Positions 30,512 through 39,542 of a DNA stretch of 64,000 nt are shown here, piece after piece. Within the stretch, counting starts at the first letter, position 1. Each line of letters opens with the position of its first letter. The notes under the pieces are model-generated. The model was not told the origin of the DNA and made no database searches. It worked only from the letters and a program-made list of their open reading frames with translations. The position numbers and the translations under genes were made by a program. The stretch comes from Streptomyces sp. NBC_01498. GTDB lineage: Bacteria; Actinomycetota; Actinomycetes; Streptomycetales; Streptomycetaceae. Where the stretch lies: positions 1,240,001-1,304,000 of the forward strand of contig NZ_CP109598.1 in the NCBI RefSeq assembly GCF_036327775.1. The letters run 5' to 3'.

Positions 30512-31480
30512 TCAGTCCTCCTCCGGCCCCGACGGCGACACCAGCCGCTCCAGCAGGTCCTGGAAGTCGTCGCCGACCACGATGCGCAGCCCGCCCGCCT
30601 CCGTGTTGCCCTCGTCCCGGTCGCTGAGCTGCGTCAGCGTGCCGCCGCGCCACCAGTAGACGTACGGGCTGATCGCCCCCGGCGCGTCCTCGAAGCCCGA
30701 CGCGGCGAACGACGCCATCGCGTTCAGCGACGGGATGACGGTGGCGTCCCGTATCGCGTGGAAGGCCAGCTGATGGCGGAACGGGAACGCCACCAGCGCC
30801 CCGTCCGGGCCGAGCGTGCGCCCCGTGACCTGGTGGACGAGGCCGTCCAGGGCCAGGACGCGGCTGGCGGTGTAGAACGAGTCGCCCATGACGACCTCGA
30901 ACCGCATGTCGCCGTCCTTGACGGTCTCCCGTCCCTCGACGGGCAGTTGACGCAGATTGCCGAGGGCGCGCGCCCGCAGTTCGGGCAGCGGGCCGAGCGG
31001 TTCCAGTGCCTCGTCGGTGAGCATCATGACGCTCTCCGGGAGGTCGAGCGCGAGGATCTCGTACAGTCCGGGCGCCACCGAGCGCGCGTATCCGAACGCC
31101 TGCGCGTCGAGACTGTCGCCGCTGATCACCCTCGGGTAGAGCTGGGCGCGGATCTGCTCGGGCGGCAGCGTGTCGAGGGCGGACGGGCCGTCCATCGTGC
31201 GCAGCACCATCCCGGCGTGCCGGCGGATCAGGTCGCCCCACACGCGGGGGCCCCGGTCGTCGTGGTGGCAGACGGCGGCGAGATTGCCGAGTCCGAACTG
31301 GCGGCCCGCGCTGTCGGTAGCCATGTCCGCGTAGAGCGTGACCTCCAGGCCCCGTTCGGCGAACGCCTGCCGGACCTGGCTGCGGAAGTGCGCGGCCTCG
31401 TCGGTGGAGAAGAAGGAGAACTCGGGATCGCGCGGTGTCTCGCGCCCGTCCCGTCTCGGCCCGCGCCTGAACAACCCCAC
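30512..31480 (-). CDS. Conserved protein, DUF1444-like
   Basis: The 322-aa cytosolic protein has no signal peptide or membrane segment. Patterns such as SFFSTDEAAHFRSQVRQAFA, LRTMDGPSALDTLPPEQIRA and EILALDLPESVMMLTDEALE recall the DUF1444 (YtpQ) family. Function unknown. It is separated by 60 bp from the convergent ATPase gene. Confidence 0.6.
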   Translation of the reverse strand: MGLFRRGPRRDGRETPRDPEFSFFSTDEAAHFRSQVRQAFAERGLEVTLYADMATDSAGRQFGLGNLAAVCHHDDRGPRVWGDLIRRHAGMVLRTMDGPSALDTLPPEQIRAQLYPRVISGDSLDAQAFGYARSVAPGLYEILALDLPESVMMLTDEALEPLGPLPELRARALGNLRQLPVEGRETVKDGDMRFEVVMGDSFYTASRVLALDGLVHQVTGRTLGPDGALVAFPFRHQLAFHAIRDATVIPSLNAMASFAASGFEDAPGAISPYVYWWRGGTLTQLSDRDEGNTEAGGLRIVVGDDFQDLLERLVSPSGPEED

Positions 31481-31627
31481 GTCGTCCGCCTCCCCATGAT
31501 CGCGTCCACCGGGCGCCGCCCGTCCCCGTTGCCCCTGTGATCGTCCGCGTGCGTCGAACGATCGATGGTAGGCCCTGGGCGGCCGTCGGCAACCTCCCGG
31601 GTGTCCGTACGGTGCGGGGCGGCCGGG

Positions 31628-32257
31628 TCAGGCGGAGACCGGAACGACCAGGTCCGCGCGGTCCCGGCCGCGCGCCACCAGCCGGGCGTTGACCTCGTCG
31701 GAGTCCCGGACCCAGCGCTCGGCGTACGCCCGTTCCTTGCCGAAGCGCACATGCCGGTCGACCAGCCGCCGTACCCGTACGACGGGGTCGGTCTCCAGGA
31801 ACCACGCCTCGTCGACGAGCGCGCGGACCGGCGCCCAGGCGGCGTCGTCGTGCAGCAGGTAGTTGCCCTCGGTGATCACCAGCGGGACGTCCGGGGCGAC
31901 CGGGACACTGCCCGCCACGGCCTCCTCCAGCGCGCGGTCGAACGCGGGCGCGTAGACGACGACGCCCGGCTCGGGAGCCCGGAGCCGGGCGAGCAGCGCG
32001 GCGTAGCCCGGGGCGTCGAAGGTGTCGGGGGCGCCCTTGCGGTCGGCGCGGCCGAGGCGGTTCAGCTCGGCCTGGGCGAGGTGGAAGCCGTCCATGGGGA
32101 CGATCACGGCGCTGTCGCCGAGCGCCGCGACCAGCTGGGCCGCGAGCGTGGACTTGCCCGCGCCGGGCGGTCCCGCGATGCCGAGGATCCGGCGTCGGCC
32201 GGGGACGGCGAGCCGCCGGGCGCGGGAGGTGAGGGTGCCGAACTGCCGCGCGTCCAT
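31628..32257 (-). CDS. Nucleoside/pantothenate-kinase-like P-loop protein
   Basis: Walker A GPPGAGKST, then VIVPMDGFHLAQAELNRLGR and VPLVITEGNYLLHDDAAWAP, match the uridine-kinase/pantothenate-kinase-like family. The C-terminal DEAWFLETDPVVRVRRLVDR is the Arg-rich lid. The substrate is not determined; related proteins phosphorylate sugars or nucleosides. Length 209 aa is normal. Confidence 0.85.
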   Translation of the reverse strand: MDARQFGTLTSRARRLAVPGRRRILGIAGPPGAGKSTLAAQLVAALGDSAVIVPMDGFHLAQAELNRLGRADRKGAPDTFDAPGYAALLARLRAPEPGVVVYAPAFDRALEEAVAGSVPVAPDVPLVITEGNYLLHDDAAWAPVRALVDEAWFLETDPVVRVRRLVDRHVRFGKERAYAERWVRDSDEVNARLVARGRDRADLVVPVSA

Positions 32258-32341
32258 GGGGGCATTGTTCCATCCGGGTCCGACCGGCCGGGTGTGCCTG
32301 TCCGGGTGCGCGTGTCCGGGTGCGCGTCGCTCCGCCCCGTC

Positions 32342-32737
32342 TCAGGGCGTGGCGGTCGCCGGCTGGAGGAGGTCCCAGCGGTTGCCGTACAGGTCCTCGA
32401 AGACCGCCACCGAGCCGTAGGGCTCGTGGCGGGGCTCCTCCAGGAAGCGGACGCCGCCCGCCGTCATCCGGGCGTGGTCGCGCGCGAAGTCGTCCGTGTG
32501 GAGGAAGAACGCCACCCGGCCGCCCGTCTGCCCGCCCACGCGCGCCCGCTGCCCGTCGTCGGACGCGCGGGCCAGGAGAAGCGCGGCGTCGCCGCCGCGC
32601 GGCCGTACGACCACCCAGCGGGTGCCGTCGCCCCGGTCGGTGTCCTCGACCAGGTCGAAGCCGAGGGGGCCGGTGAAGAATGCGACGGACTCGTCGTAGT
32701 CGCGGACGAGGAAGGTGACCAGGGCGAGGGAGGGCAT
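32342..32737 (-). CDS. VOC-family (glyoxalase/bleomycin resistance-like) protein
   Basis: The 131-aa protein has the beta-alpha-beta-beta-beta pattern LVTFLVRDYDESVAFFTGPL, GFDLVEDTDRGDGTRWVVVR and VAVFEDLYGNRWDLLQP. Metal-ligand positions (His/Glu) are partly conserved (FEDLYGN carries Glu). The substrate is unknown. Confidence 0.85.
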   Translation of the reverse strand: MPSLALVTFLVRDYDESVAFFTGPLGFDLVEDTDRGDGTRWVVVRPRGGDAALLLARASDDGQRARVGGQTGGRVAFFLHTDDFARDHARMTAGGVRFLEEPRHEPYGSVAVFEDLYGNRWDLLQPATATP

Positions 32738-33249
32738 GGCCGCACGTTATACGTATGACCAGCGCCGGGCAAGGCCGCGTGCGGGCCACCGGGCGTGGCG
32801 AGCGGCACCGACCCGGCCACGGTCCCCGCCCGGACCGGCGGACCGGGCGGCCAGGTGGAGTGCGGTGACGATGGGCGCGGACGGCCGCCCGCACGGTTTC
32901 GCTGCACAGACCGACCAGCGAGGGTCACCGCCGAACACCTCAGTCACCGGCGGGGAGTCCGTCACGTACCCGTGAAAGGGAAACGCTTCCAGTTCGGCGT
33001 ACCGCCCGGGGACAGCGGACTGACCGCGCTCGCCGCGCGGATCAGCGCGTGGAACGCCGGCCCTGGGTGAGGGTGCCGGGTCCGTCGACGCGTTCGCCGC
33101 CGGACGTCGCCGGACGTCGCCGGAAGGCCGACGCGTTCCGGCGGAGCCCGCTTCCGGCGTGGTCCCGACCGCCCCGAGCGCCCCGCCGTGCCTTGTGTGC
33201 CGTCGGACCAGCCCGTCGGAACACCGCGCACGGCGGGGCCGCTCCGGGG
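32738..33249. other. 512-bp intergenic stretch without a supported gene
   Basis: Open frames exist on both strands, but none has a binding site or recognisable domain. An 11-bp tandem repeat (GACGTCGCCGG) occurs twice near 33103-33123. No terminator-grade hairpin stands out. Confidence 0.5.
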
Positions 33250-33804
33250 CTACGGTGTCCAGCCCGCCGGAAGTTCGTACTCCCAGCCCGGCCGCCACCA
33301 GTCCGGCGGCTCCTCGATCGCCTCGCGCAGCGGCGTGCCGCCGAGGAGGGAGGCCAGGGCCCAGCGGTTGGCCGAGTGGGCGACGACCAGGACGCGTTGG
33401 CCGTCGCGTTCCGCGCTCAGTTCGCGCAGGAAGTCCGCCGTGGAGCGCTGCACGTCGCGGTAGCTCTGGCCGTCGAGGAAGGGTTCCATGAGGTGGCGGG
33501 CGCGGCGCGGGCGGAGTTCGGCCAGCGGGCGGCCGGTGAAGTGGCCGTAGTCGCACTCCCGCAGCCGTACGTCCTGGAGCAGCGGCACCGCCGTCCCGGC
33601 GAACGCGATCCGCGCGGTGTCCACCGCCCGTGCCAGGTCGGAGGTGTACACCACGTCGATCCCGTCGTCGCGGCGGCGGTCGCCGAGTTCGGCGGCCTGC
33701 CGCCGGCCCGCCGCCGACAGCTCGCCGGGGCGCCAACCCGTCGCGAGACCGGCCTCGTTGTCGGTGGTGGTGGCATGGGTCTCGTAGACGAGTCGGACGC
33801 TCAT
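33250..33804 (-). CDS. Histidine-phosphatase-fold protein lacking the canonical RHG motif
   Basis: The 184-aa protein has the fold's later motifs (VVYTSDLARAVDTARIAFAG, LRECDYGHFTGRPLAELRPR and VVAHSANRWALASLLGG). The N-terminal RHG/RHA motif, however, reads LVYETHATTTDN, so the first Arg is replaced. A Streptomyces subgroup with YETHxTTxDNE is known to me, so this is probably a lineage feature. Activity may differ from acid phosphatase or mutase. Confidence 0.85.
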   Translation of the reverse strand: MSVRLVYETHATTTDNEAGLATGWRPGELSAAGRRQAAELGDRRRDDGIDVVYTSDLARAVDTARIAFAGTAVPLLQDVRLRECDYGHFTGRPLAELRPRRARHLMEPFLDGQSYRDVQRSTADFLRELSAERDGQRVLVVAHSANRWALASLLGGTPLREAIEEPPDWWRPGWEYELPAGWTP

Positions 33805-33820
33805 GGCAGTTGACGCTCCA

Positions 33821-35326
33821 TCAGTTTCCGGGTGAGGGGAAGGCCACGGGACTGCGCTTGCCGTTCCGGCCCACCGCGCGGACGCCGAAGAAGACATTGT
33901 CCTTGGACAGGTCCACCGTGTGCGTGGTGGTGAGCCCCACCTTGATGACGTGGGTCCACTCCGGCTCCGTCGTCTCCCGCCACACCACCTCGTAGCCCGC
34001 CAGGTCCGGCTCCGTCCCCAACGCCCATTTGAGTTCGGTGTCGTTGGTGAGGTTGCTGGTCACGATCCGCGCCTCGCGCGGGGTGCCCGGCGCCTGGGCC
34101 AGGGTCCACAGCACCGCGCCGTTCACCTTCGTGACGCGGGAGATGTAACCGAAGTCGCAGAACTCCGGCAGGTCGCCGTACTGCTTGCCGTCCTCCACCC
34201 GTACGTCCTGGTGCTGGTGCGCGAAGTCCTCGGCCGGTTCGGTGAACCGGGCCGCCGCGTAGCCCTGTTCGAGGAACGGGATGTGGTCGCCCCCGCGTAG
34301 GTACCGGTCGCGCCGGTAGACCACGCGCACGTTCATGCCGGTCGCGTCGTTGTCCCCGACGTCCCTGACGAACCTGGCCAGTTGGCGGGTCGCCGAGTCG
34401 TTCTCGCCGCCCACCGAGCGCCGCGTACTCGCCTGCGCCGGGGTCTCGGACGACGGCACGCCCTCGGCGAAGAGCCGCACCGTGTACGGGTCGCGGGTGC
34501 CGTCGTCGGCACGCGAGCTGCCGATGATGTCGTTGGTGAACATGCCCTGCACATCGGTGCCCGCCGCCTTGAACTGCCGTGCCGCGTAACCCGATCCGTA
34601 CAGTCCCTGCTCCTCGCCCGCGACCGCCACGAACACGATCGTCGCCGCCGGGCGCCGCTTCGCCATCACCCGCGCGAGTTCCATCACCAGCGCGACACCT
34701 GACGCGTCGTCATCCGCGCCGGGGGCGTCACTCGTCGCGTCCATCACGTCCGAGGCCCGCGAGTCGTAGTGCCCGGCGACGACGTAGACGCGCTCGGGCG
34801 TCACCGAACCGCGCAGCGTGGCGACGACGTTGGTGATCCGTGTCGCGACGGGTATGCGCGAGGCCGGTTCCTGGATGTACGACTGGAGCTCGGCGGTCAT
34901 CCGGCCGCCGGAGACCGCCGCGTACGTCCGCAGCTCCGCCAGGATCCAGTCACGCGCGGCGCCGATACCGCGCTCCGGGTCGTCCTGGACCGACAGTGTG
35001 TGCCGGGTCCCGAACGCCGCGAGCCGCCGTACGGTCGCCTCGATCCGGTCCTTGTCGATCTCCCCGAGCAGCTTCCGCAACTCCCGGTCGGGGGCCTGTA
35101 CGGTGGCGGACCCGCCGCCGTGCTCCCGCCCGCGCGGGCCACCGCCGGGCGCGGCGGCGGCCTGCCCGGCGGCGGCGATCAGCGGGACTCCGGCGGCGGC
35201 GGTCACGGCGGCCGAGGTGAGCACGGTTCTCCGGCGCGGGCGGCGCGCGTCGTGCGGGTCGTGCGGATGGCGCGGGTCGTGCGGGCTGTCGGGGCTGTCG
35301 GGCGTTCCAGCGGGCTTCTCGGGCAT
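33821..35326 (-). CDS. Exported M28-family metallopeptidase (Tat signal)
   Basis: The N-terminus RRPRRRTVLTSAAVTAAAGV is a twin-arginine signal. The peptidase core has zinc-ligand motifs: VVAGHYDSRASD (His and Asp), GADDDASGVALVMELARVM (Asp), AVAGEEQGLYGS (Glu pair), GMFTNDIIGSS and FLEQGYAAARFTEP. It should be an extracellular aminopeptidase. The C-terminal ~90 residues form a fibronectin-III-like segment (PDLAGYEVVWRETTEPEWTH). ATG at 35326 has AAAGGA 8 nt upstream; the upstream in-frame ATG is less likely. Confidence 0.88.
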   Translation of the reverse strand: MPEKPAGTPDSPDSPHDPRHPHDPHDARRPRRRTVLTSAAVTAAAGVPLIAAAGQAAAAPGGGPRGREHGGGSATVQAPDRELRKLLGEIDKDRIEATVRRLAAFGTRHTLSVQDDPERGIGAARDWILAELRTYAAVSGGRMTAELQSYIQEPASRIPVATRITNVVATLRGSVTPERVYVVAGHYDSRASDVMDATSDAPGADDDASGVALVMELARVMAKRRPAATIVFVAVAGEEQGLYGSGYAARQFKAAGTDVQGMFTNDIIGSSRADDGTRDPYTVRLFAEGVPSSETPAQASTRRSVGGENDSATRQLARFVRDVGDNDATGMNVRVVYRRDRYLRGGDHIPFLEQGYAAARFTEPAEDFAHQHQDVRVEDGKQYGDLPEFCDFGYISRVTKVNGAVLWTLAQAPGTPREARIVTSNLTNDTELKWALGTEPDLAGYEVVWRETTEPEWTHVIKVGLTTTHTVDLSKDNVFFGVRAVGRNGKRSPVAFPSPGN

Positions 35327-35529
35327 GGAAAATCCTTTCCGAAAGCGAGGGACCGGCGCTTCATCGTCGGGGAAGCGCCATCCCGCCACAAGGCCGCCGA
35401 GCCGGACCGTCCGATCAGTGCGGAAGGTCCAGTTCCGCCCTTACGGTCCTGCCCACCGGCACCCGGTCCCGCACCCTCCCACGGACTCCCCGGCGCCTCC
35501 ACGATCAGCGGCCCACGCCCGCTCCGCGC
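35327..35529. other. Upstream region of the M28 peptidase gene
   Basis: GC-rich, with no credible gene. The DUF397-like remnant begins near its right end. Confidence 0.35.
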
Positions 35530-35653
35530 CTCCAGCGGGAGGACCGGCGGCCGGTCGCCGCCTGCCCCACCACCATCCACCTCCGCGACTCCAAGGTCAC
35601 CGAGGGCGCCGGCTCGCCCTCGCCCCGGCGCCTGGACAAGCATCGTGACGTAG
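35530..35653 (+). pseudogene. Degenerate DUF397-like gene remnant
   Basis: Parts of the DUF397 C-terminus are spread over three frames: PTTIHLRDSKVTEG in one, LALAP in a second and PGAWTSIVT before a stop in the third. The expected order is RDSK, then a LALAP-like segment, then a final AWxxFV. At least two indels would be needed to restore one frame. No start or N-terminal half can be found. Confidence 0.4.
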
Positions 35654-35691
35654 GCGGCCGGCGCGGTCCGACAGCGCGCCCAACGACCGGA

Positions 35692-35719
35692 CGGCGAACG
35701 GCCCTTGGACCGTTCGCCG
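35692..35719. terminator. Hairpin after msrB
   Basis: A perfect 10-bp stem (CGGCGAACGG / CCGTTCGCCG) with an 8-nt loop, 29 nt past the msrB stop on the minus strand. Confidence 0.6.
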
Positions 35720-35747
35720 CCGTGTGTCGTGCTGCCCCGACCTGGTG

Positions 35748-36155
35748 TCAGGCTTCGTCGGGGGTCAGCCGCAGGGAGATCGAGTTGATGCAGTAGCGCT
35801 GGTCCGTCGGTGTCGGGTAGCCCTCGCCCTCGAAGACGTGCCCGAGATGAGACCCGCAGCGTGAGCAGCGGACCTCGGTGCGGGCCATGCCCATCGAGCG
35901 GTCCTCGATCAGCTCGACCGCGTCGGTGTCCTTCGGGTCGAAGAACGACGGCCAGCCGCAGTGCGACTCGAACTTCGTGTCGGAGCGGAACAGCTCCGCG
36001 CCGCACGCGCGACAGGAGTAGACGCCGGTCGTCTTGGTGTCGGTGTACTCACCCACGAAAGCGGGCTCGGTGCCGGCCTGGCGCAGCACCGCGTACTCGG
36101 CCGGGGTCAGCTCCTCGCGCCACTGCTCGTCGGGCTTGTCGATGTCGTACGCCAT
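35748..36155 (-). CDS. msrB: Peptide-methionine (R)-S-oxide reductase
   Basis: The 135-aa MsrB shows zinc pairs CRAC and CSRC, the substrate motif ESHCGWPSFFDP, GSHLGHVFEGEG and the catalytic Cys in RYCINSISL. It reduces methionine-R-sulfoxide with thioredoxin in the cytosol. ATG at 36155 has AGGAAGGA upstream. It directly follows murC on the same strand. Confidence 0.95.
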   Translation of the reverse strand: MAYDIDKPDEQWREELTPAEYAVLRQAGTEPAFVGEYTDTKTTGVYSCRACGAELFRSDTKFESHCGWPSFFDPKDTDAVELIEDRSMGMARTEVRCSRCGSHLGHVFEGEGYPTPTDQRYCINSISLRLTPDEA

Positions 36156-36189
36156 GACTTTCCTTCCTCGCACGCCGGTGGGACGCGCA

Positions 36190-37590
36190 TCAGCGGGACA
36201 GGCGGGCCAGGATCTCGGGACCGAGGTCCGTGACGTCCCCCGCCCCCATGGTGAGAACGAGATCCCCGGGCCTCGCCATTCCCGCCACGGCCTCGGGCAC
36301 CTCGGCGCTGTCGTGCACGGCCCGTACGTCGGCGCCCGCCGCCTTCGCCGCGTCCATGATCAGCTCGCTGGTGATGCCGGGGATCGGGTCCTCGCGGGCC
36401 GGGTAGATGTCCAGGACGACGGACCCGTCGGCGAGGGCGAGGGCCTGGCCCATCTCCGTACCGAGTTCCTGGGTGCGTGAGAAGAGGTGCGGCTGGAAGA
36501 CGACGAGCAGCCGGGATCCGGGAGCTGCGGCGGCGCGCATGGCCTCCAGGTCGGCGGCCATCTCGGTGGGGTGATGCGCGTACGAGTCGATGACCTGCAC
36601 GCCGTTCGCCTCGCCCTTGAGCTGGAGACGGCGCTTGACGCCGGTGTACTTGCCGAGCGCGGAGGCGAGATTGTGCGCGGGGACGCCGAGCGCGACGCCC
36701 GCCGCGAGGGCGGCCACGGCGTTGTGGGCGTAGTGGCGGCCGGGGACGGAGACGGTGAAGGTGAGGAGACGGCCGTCGAGCATGACGGTGACCTCGCTGG
36801 TCAGACCGCGTGCGGTGACCTTGTGGACACGTACGTCCGCGCCCGGCGTCTCGCCGTACGTCACGACCTTGACCGTGGAGCGGTCGCGGATCCTGCCGGT
36901 CAGTTCGACGGCGCCGGGCTGGTCGGCGGTGATCACCAGGGCGCCGCCGGGGACGATCTTGCCGACGAAGGTCTCGAAGGACTCGTAGATCTCGTCCATG
37001 GAGGCGTAGTTGGCGTGGTGGTCGAGTTCGACGTTGAGGACGATGGCGACCTCGGGGTCGTACTTCTGGAAGCTCCGGTCGCTCTCGTCCGCCTCCGCGA
37101 CGAAGATCGTTCCCTCGCCGTGGCGGGCGTTGGTGCCGGGGCCGTCGACGTCGCCGCCGATGGCGTACGAGGGGTCGAGGCCCAGCTCCGTGAGGGCGAC
37201 GGCCAGCATGGAGGTCGTCGTCGTCTTGCCGTGCGTGCCGGCGACGGCGAGGGACCGCAGGCCGTCGCCCATCAGGGCGGCGAGGGCGTCGGAGCGGTGC
37301 ACGACCGGGACGGACAGCTCGGCGGCCCGTACCAGCTCGGGGTTGTCCGCCCGGATCGCGCTGGAGACGACGACGCACGAGGCGTCGTCGGCGAGGTGGT
37401 CGGCGGCGTGGCCGATGTGGACGGTGGCGCCGAGGGCGCGCAGGGCCTCGGCGGTGCCGGACTCCTTGGCGTCACTGCCCGCGACCTTGGCGCCGCGCTG
37501 GGTGAGAATCTTCGCGATCCCGGACATTCCGGCGCCGCCGATGCCGATGAAGTGCGGCCGTTCCATGGCGGTGGGGATACCGGGTGCCAT
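36190..37590 (-). CDS. murC: UDP-N-acetylmuramate--L-alanine ligase
   Basis: The 466-aa protein has FIGIGGAGMSGIAKILTQRG (UDP-binding N-domain), the ATP loop GTHGKTTTTSMLAVAL, HANYASMDEIYESFETFVGK, IDSYAHHPTEMAADLEAMRA and FQPHLFSRT. It adds L-Ala to UDP-MurNAc in peptidoglycan synthesis. Full length with intact motifs. It stands away from the dcw cluster, as is common in Streptomyces. Confidence 0.95.
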   Translation of the reverse strand: MAPGIPTAMERPHFIGIGGAGMSGIAKILTQRGAKVAGSDAKESGTAEALRALGATVHIGHAADHLADDASCVVVSSAIRADNPELVRAAELSVPVVHRSDALAALMGDGLRSLAVAGTHGKTTTTSMLAVALTELGLDPSYAIGGDVDGPGTNARHGEGTIFVAEADESDRSFQKYDPEVAIVLNVELDHHANYASMDEIYESFETFVGKIVPGGALVITADQPGAVELTGRIRDRSTVKVVTYGETPGADVRVHKVTARGLTSEVTVMLDGRLLTFTVSVPGRHYAHNAVAALAAGVALGVPAHNLASALGKYTGVKRRLQLKGEANGVQVIDSYAHHPTEMAADLEAMRAAAAPGSRLLVVFQPHLFSRTQELGTEMGQALALADGSVVLDIYPAREDPIPGITSELIMDAAKAAGADVRAVHDSAEVPEAVAGMARPGDLVLTMGAGDVTDLGPEILARLSR

Positions 37591-37725
37591 ACGTGTTCTC
37601 CCAGGTGGTGCGACGGGGTGCGGGCCGCCGCGGGTGCGGGCCCGCGCGGGCCGGCGGCCGTGTGCCGTCGGCGCCCGCCCAGCCTATTCGCTCCGGCCCC
37701 GCCACCCGGACCCTCCGGCCGCCCG

Positions 37726-38253
37726 TCAGGCGCCGCCGCCTCCCGTAGCGCCGCCACCGGCGCCGCCGTCCGCGTCGTCCGCCTCCGCGCTGTGGGCGAA
37801 CAGCTTGAGCACGGGCACGCCGACCTTGTGGCGGGCGCGCGAGGCCCAGTCGCGGTGGAAGAACTCCTCCACGTAGTGCGGTTCGGTGAGCACGATCACC
37901 TCGTCGGCGGACGCCTGCTCCACCACGGCCTTGAGATGGTCCAGCGGGTGCTTGTCGACCACCACTCCGGTGGCTTCCCGGCCCGCCGCGCGCAGCACGG
38001 ACAGCGAGTGGGCGAGCGCGATCCCGGCCGGGCCCCGGGCCTCGGCGCCCTCGGGCTCGTCGCCCTCGCGGCCGGCTTCTCTCAGCTCGCCGTACGCGAC
38101 GTCGTCGATGGCCCGGAGCAGCGCGTCGGCCTGGTCGCCGCGGGGCTGCATGAGCAGGATGAAGGCGACGTCCTCGTCACCGTGGAGCGTGGTGACGAAG
38201 TCGACGTCCACGGACGACAGGGGCTTCTCGATCATCAATACGCTTGTGAACAC
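37726..38253 (-). CDS. Conserved hypothetical protein (175 aa)
   Basis: The GTG start opens MFTSVLMIEKPLSSVDVDFV. The pattern FILLMQPRGDQADALLRAID with TGVVVDKHPLDHLKAVVEQA and ADEVIVLTEPHYVEEFFHRD suggests an alpha/beta Rossmann-like fold, perhaps stress-protein-like. The C-terminal Gly/Ala tail is low-complexity. It is upstream of murC on the same strand. Function unknown. Confidence 0.65.
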   Translation of the reverse strand: MFTSVLMIEKPLSSVDVDFVTTLHGDEDVAFILLMQPRGDQADALLRAIDDVAYGELREAGREGDEPEGAEARGPAGIALAHSLSVLRAAGREATGVVVDKHPLDHLKAVVEQASADEVIVLTEPHYVEEFFHRDWASRARHKVGVPVLKLFAHSAEADDADGGAGGGATGGGGA

Positions 38254-38380
38254 GACAGGCGCCCTTCGTCGTTCAGGGGCCGCTGAGGCCCACTGAGGAA
38301 ACCATCCTTCCCCGTGTCCGCACGGGGGTCTGCGTGAGTAAGTGTGCCCAGCGGGGGCTAACCGGAACGGTGAATTCCGC

Positions 38381-39256
38381 TCAATGTCGGATCCGCCGGT
38401 ACCGGGTGAAAAGGAACCCGCCCTCCTCCAGCAGGGCGGCCAGCGCGAACCGTCCGGGGTCCGGGATCTCGGGGCCGCCGGTGATGCGCTGGGCGGTGCC
38501 CGCCGTGAGCAGCGGCGAGACGGACAGACAGAGTTCGTCCAGCACTCCGGCCGCCACGAACTGGCCGAGCAGACGGGGGCCGCCCTCGGTCAACTGGCGT
38601 GTCAGACCCCGTTCGGCGAGGGCCGCGACCGCGCGCGCGGGATCGACGGCGGACCCGTCCCCGGCCACGAGCACCCGCGCGCCCGCCTTCTCGGCGGCGC
38701 GCACGCGGGCGGGGGGCGCGGCGGCGCCGGTCAGGACCAGGGTCGGGACGAGGGGCGAGGTGAAGAGGGGGAGCGAGAAGTCCAGGTTCAGACTCGCGCT
38801 GACCACGGCGATCGCGGGCGCGGGCGCCTGACCGGCGGCGGCGCGGCGCGCGGCGAAGGCGTCCCGGGCGCGGGCGGGGCGGTAGCCCTCCAGACGAACC
38901 GTTTCAGCACCGGCGACGACGACATCCGCGAGGGCGCGCAGCGTGCCGAAGACGCGCATGTCGGCGGCGGAGGAGATGGCCTGCGAGCGGCCGTCGTGCT
39001 GGGCGGCGCCGTCGAGGGTGGAGACCATGTTGGCGCGCAGCCAGTGCGGGGCGCCGTGGGAGGTGCCGAGGGTGGCGGGGTACGCGTACGCGTCGGCCAG
39101 TTCGTCCAGCGTCCACTCGCGGTCGGACTCGTTGGCACGGTCGGACCCGTGGTTCCGGCCGGACCCGTGGTTCCGGTGGGACCCGTCGTTCCGGCCGGAG
39201 TCGTCGTTCCGGTCGTTCCGGTCGGTCTGCTCGGTCACGGGGAACAGGCGTCGCAT
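38381..39256 (-). CDS. RibD C-terminal-type reductase (pyrimidine reductase family)
   Basis: WLRANMVSTLDGAAQHDGRS, RALADVVVAGAETVRLEGYR and TRQLTEGGPRLLGQFVAAGV are RibD-C/dihydrofolate-reductase-fold motifs binding NADPH. It may act in riboflavin or deazaflavin-related metabolism; no other rib genes are nearby. The N-terminal ~45 residues are a low-complexity Asn/Arg/Ser/Gly segment encoded by 18-bp tandem repeats. ATG at 39256. Confidence 0.82.
   Translation of the reverse strand: MRRLFPVTEQTDRNDRNDDSGRNDGSHRNHGSGRNHGSDRANESDREWTLDELADAYAYPATLGTSHGAPHWLRANMVSTLDGAAQHDGRSQAISSAADMRVFGTLRALADVVVAGAETVRLEGYRPARARDAFAARRAAAGQAPAPAIAVVSASLNLDFSLPLFTSPLVPTLVLTGAAAPPARVRAAEKAGARVLVAGDGSAVDPARAVAALAERGLTRQLTEGGPRLLGQFVAAGVLDELCLSVSPLLTAGTAQRITGGPEIPDPGRFALAALLEEGGFLFTRYRRIRH
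39143..39214. repeat. 18-bp tandem repeat (4 units) in the reductase 5' end
   Basis: Units start at 39143, 39161, 39179 and 39197 with the form GGACCCGTGGTTCCGGCC and one to four substitutions. The unit is six codons, so it stays in frame, coding for repeated NHGSGR-like peptides. Confidence 0.75.
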
Positions 39257-39542
39257 GCGCAGCAGTCTGACACGCGGCGCCGCACCGGATCGTGCGCCGC
39301 GACACGACTCACGGGCGCCGGGGGCGGGGGTGGGCGGGAGCCCGTACGGCCGACCGGGAAAGGCCCCGACCCCGGGTGCCCCCGCATGCCATGATCGGCG
39401 GCGTACGGAGCCCGAGCCGGGGCGGCGGTGCCTCGCGCGTTCGCGACGCGTGCGTACGCCCGACCCGTAGCCCGACCGACACGTACGTACGGCCCGCACG
39501 CGGCCCGACCGAACAACACGCCCGACCGACCGGGAGGACACC

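Noticed and set aside
32962..33231. A possible small protein on the minus strand in the 32738-33249 gap
   Set aside because: No binding site and no domain. Both strands have similar open frames here.
37726..38253. Tryptophan-pathway enzyme upstream of murC
   Set aside because: No indole-glycerol-phosphate synthase motifs are visible. Left as conserved hypothetical.
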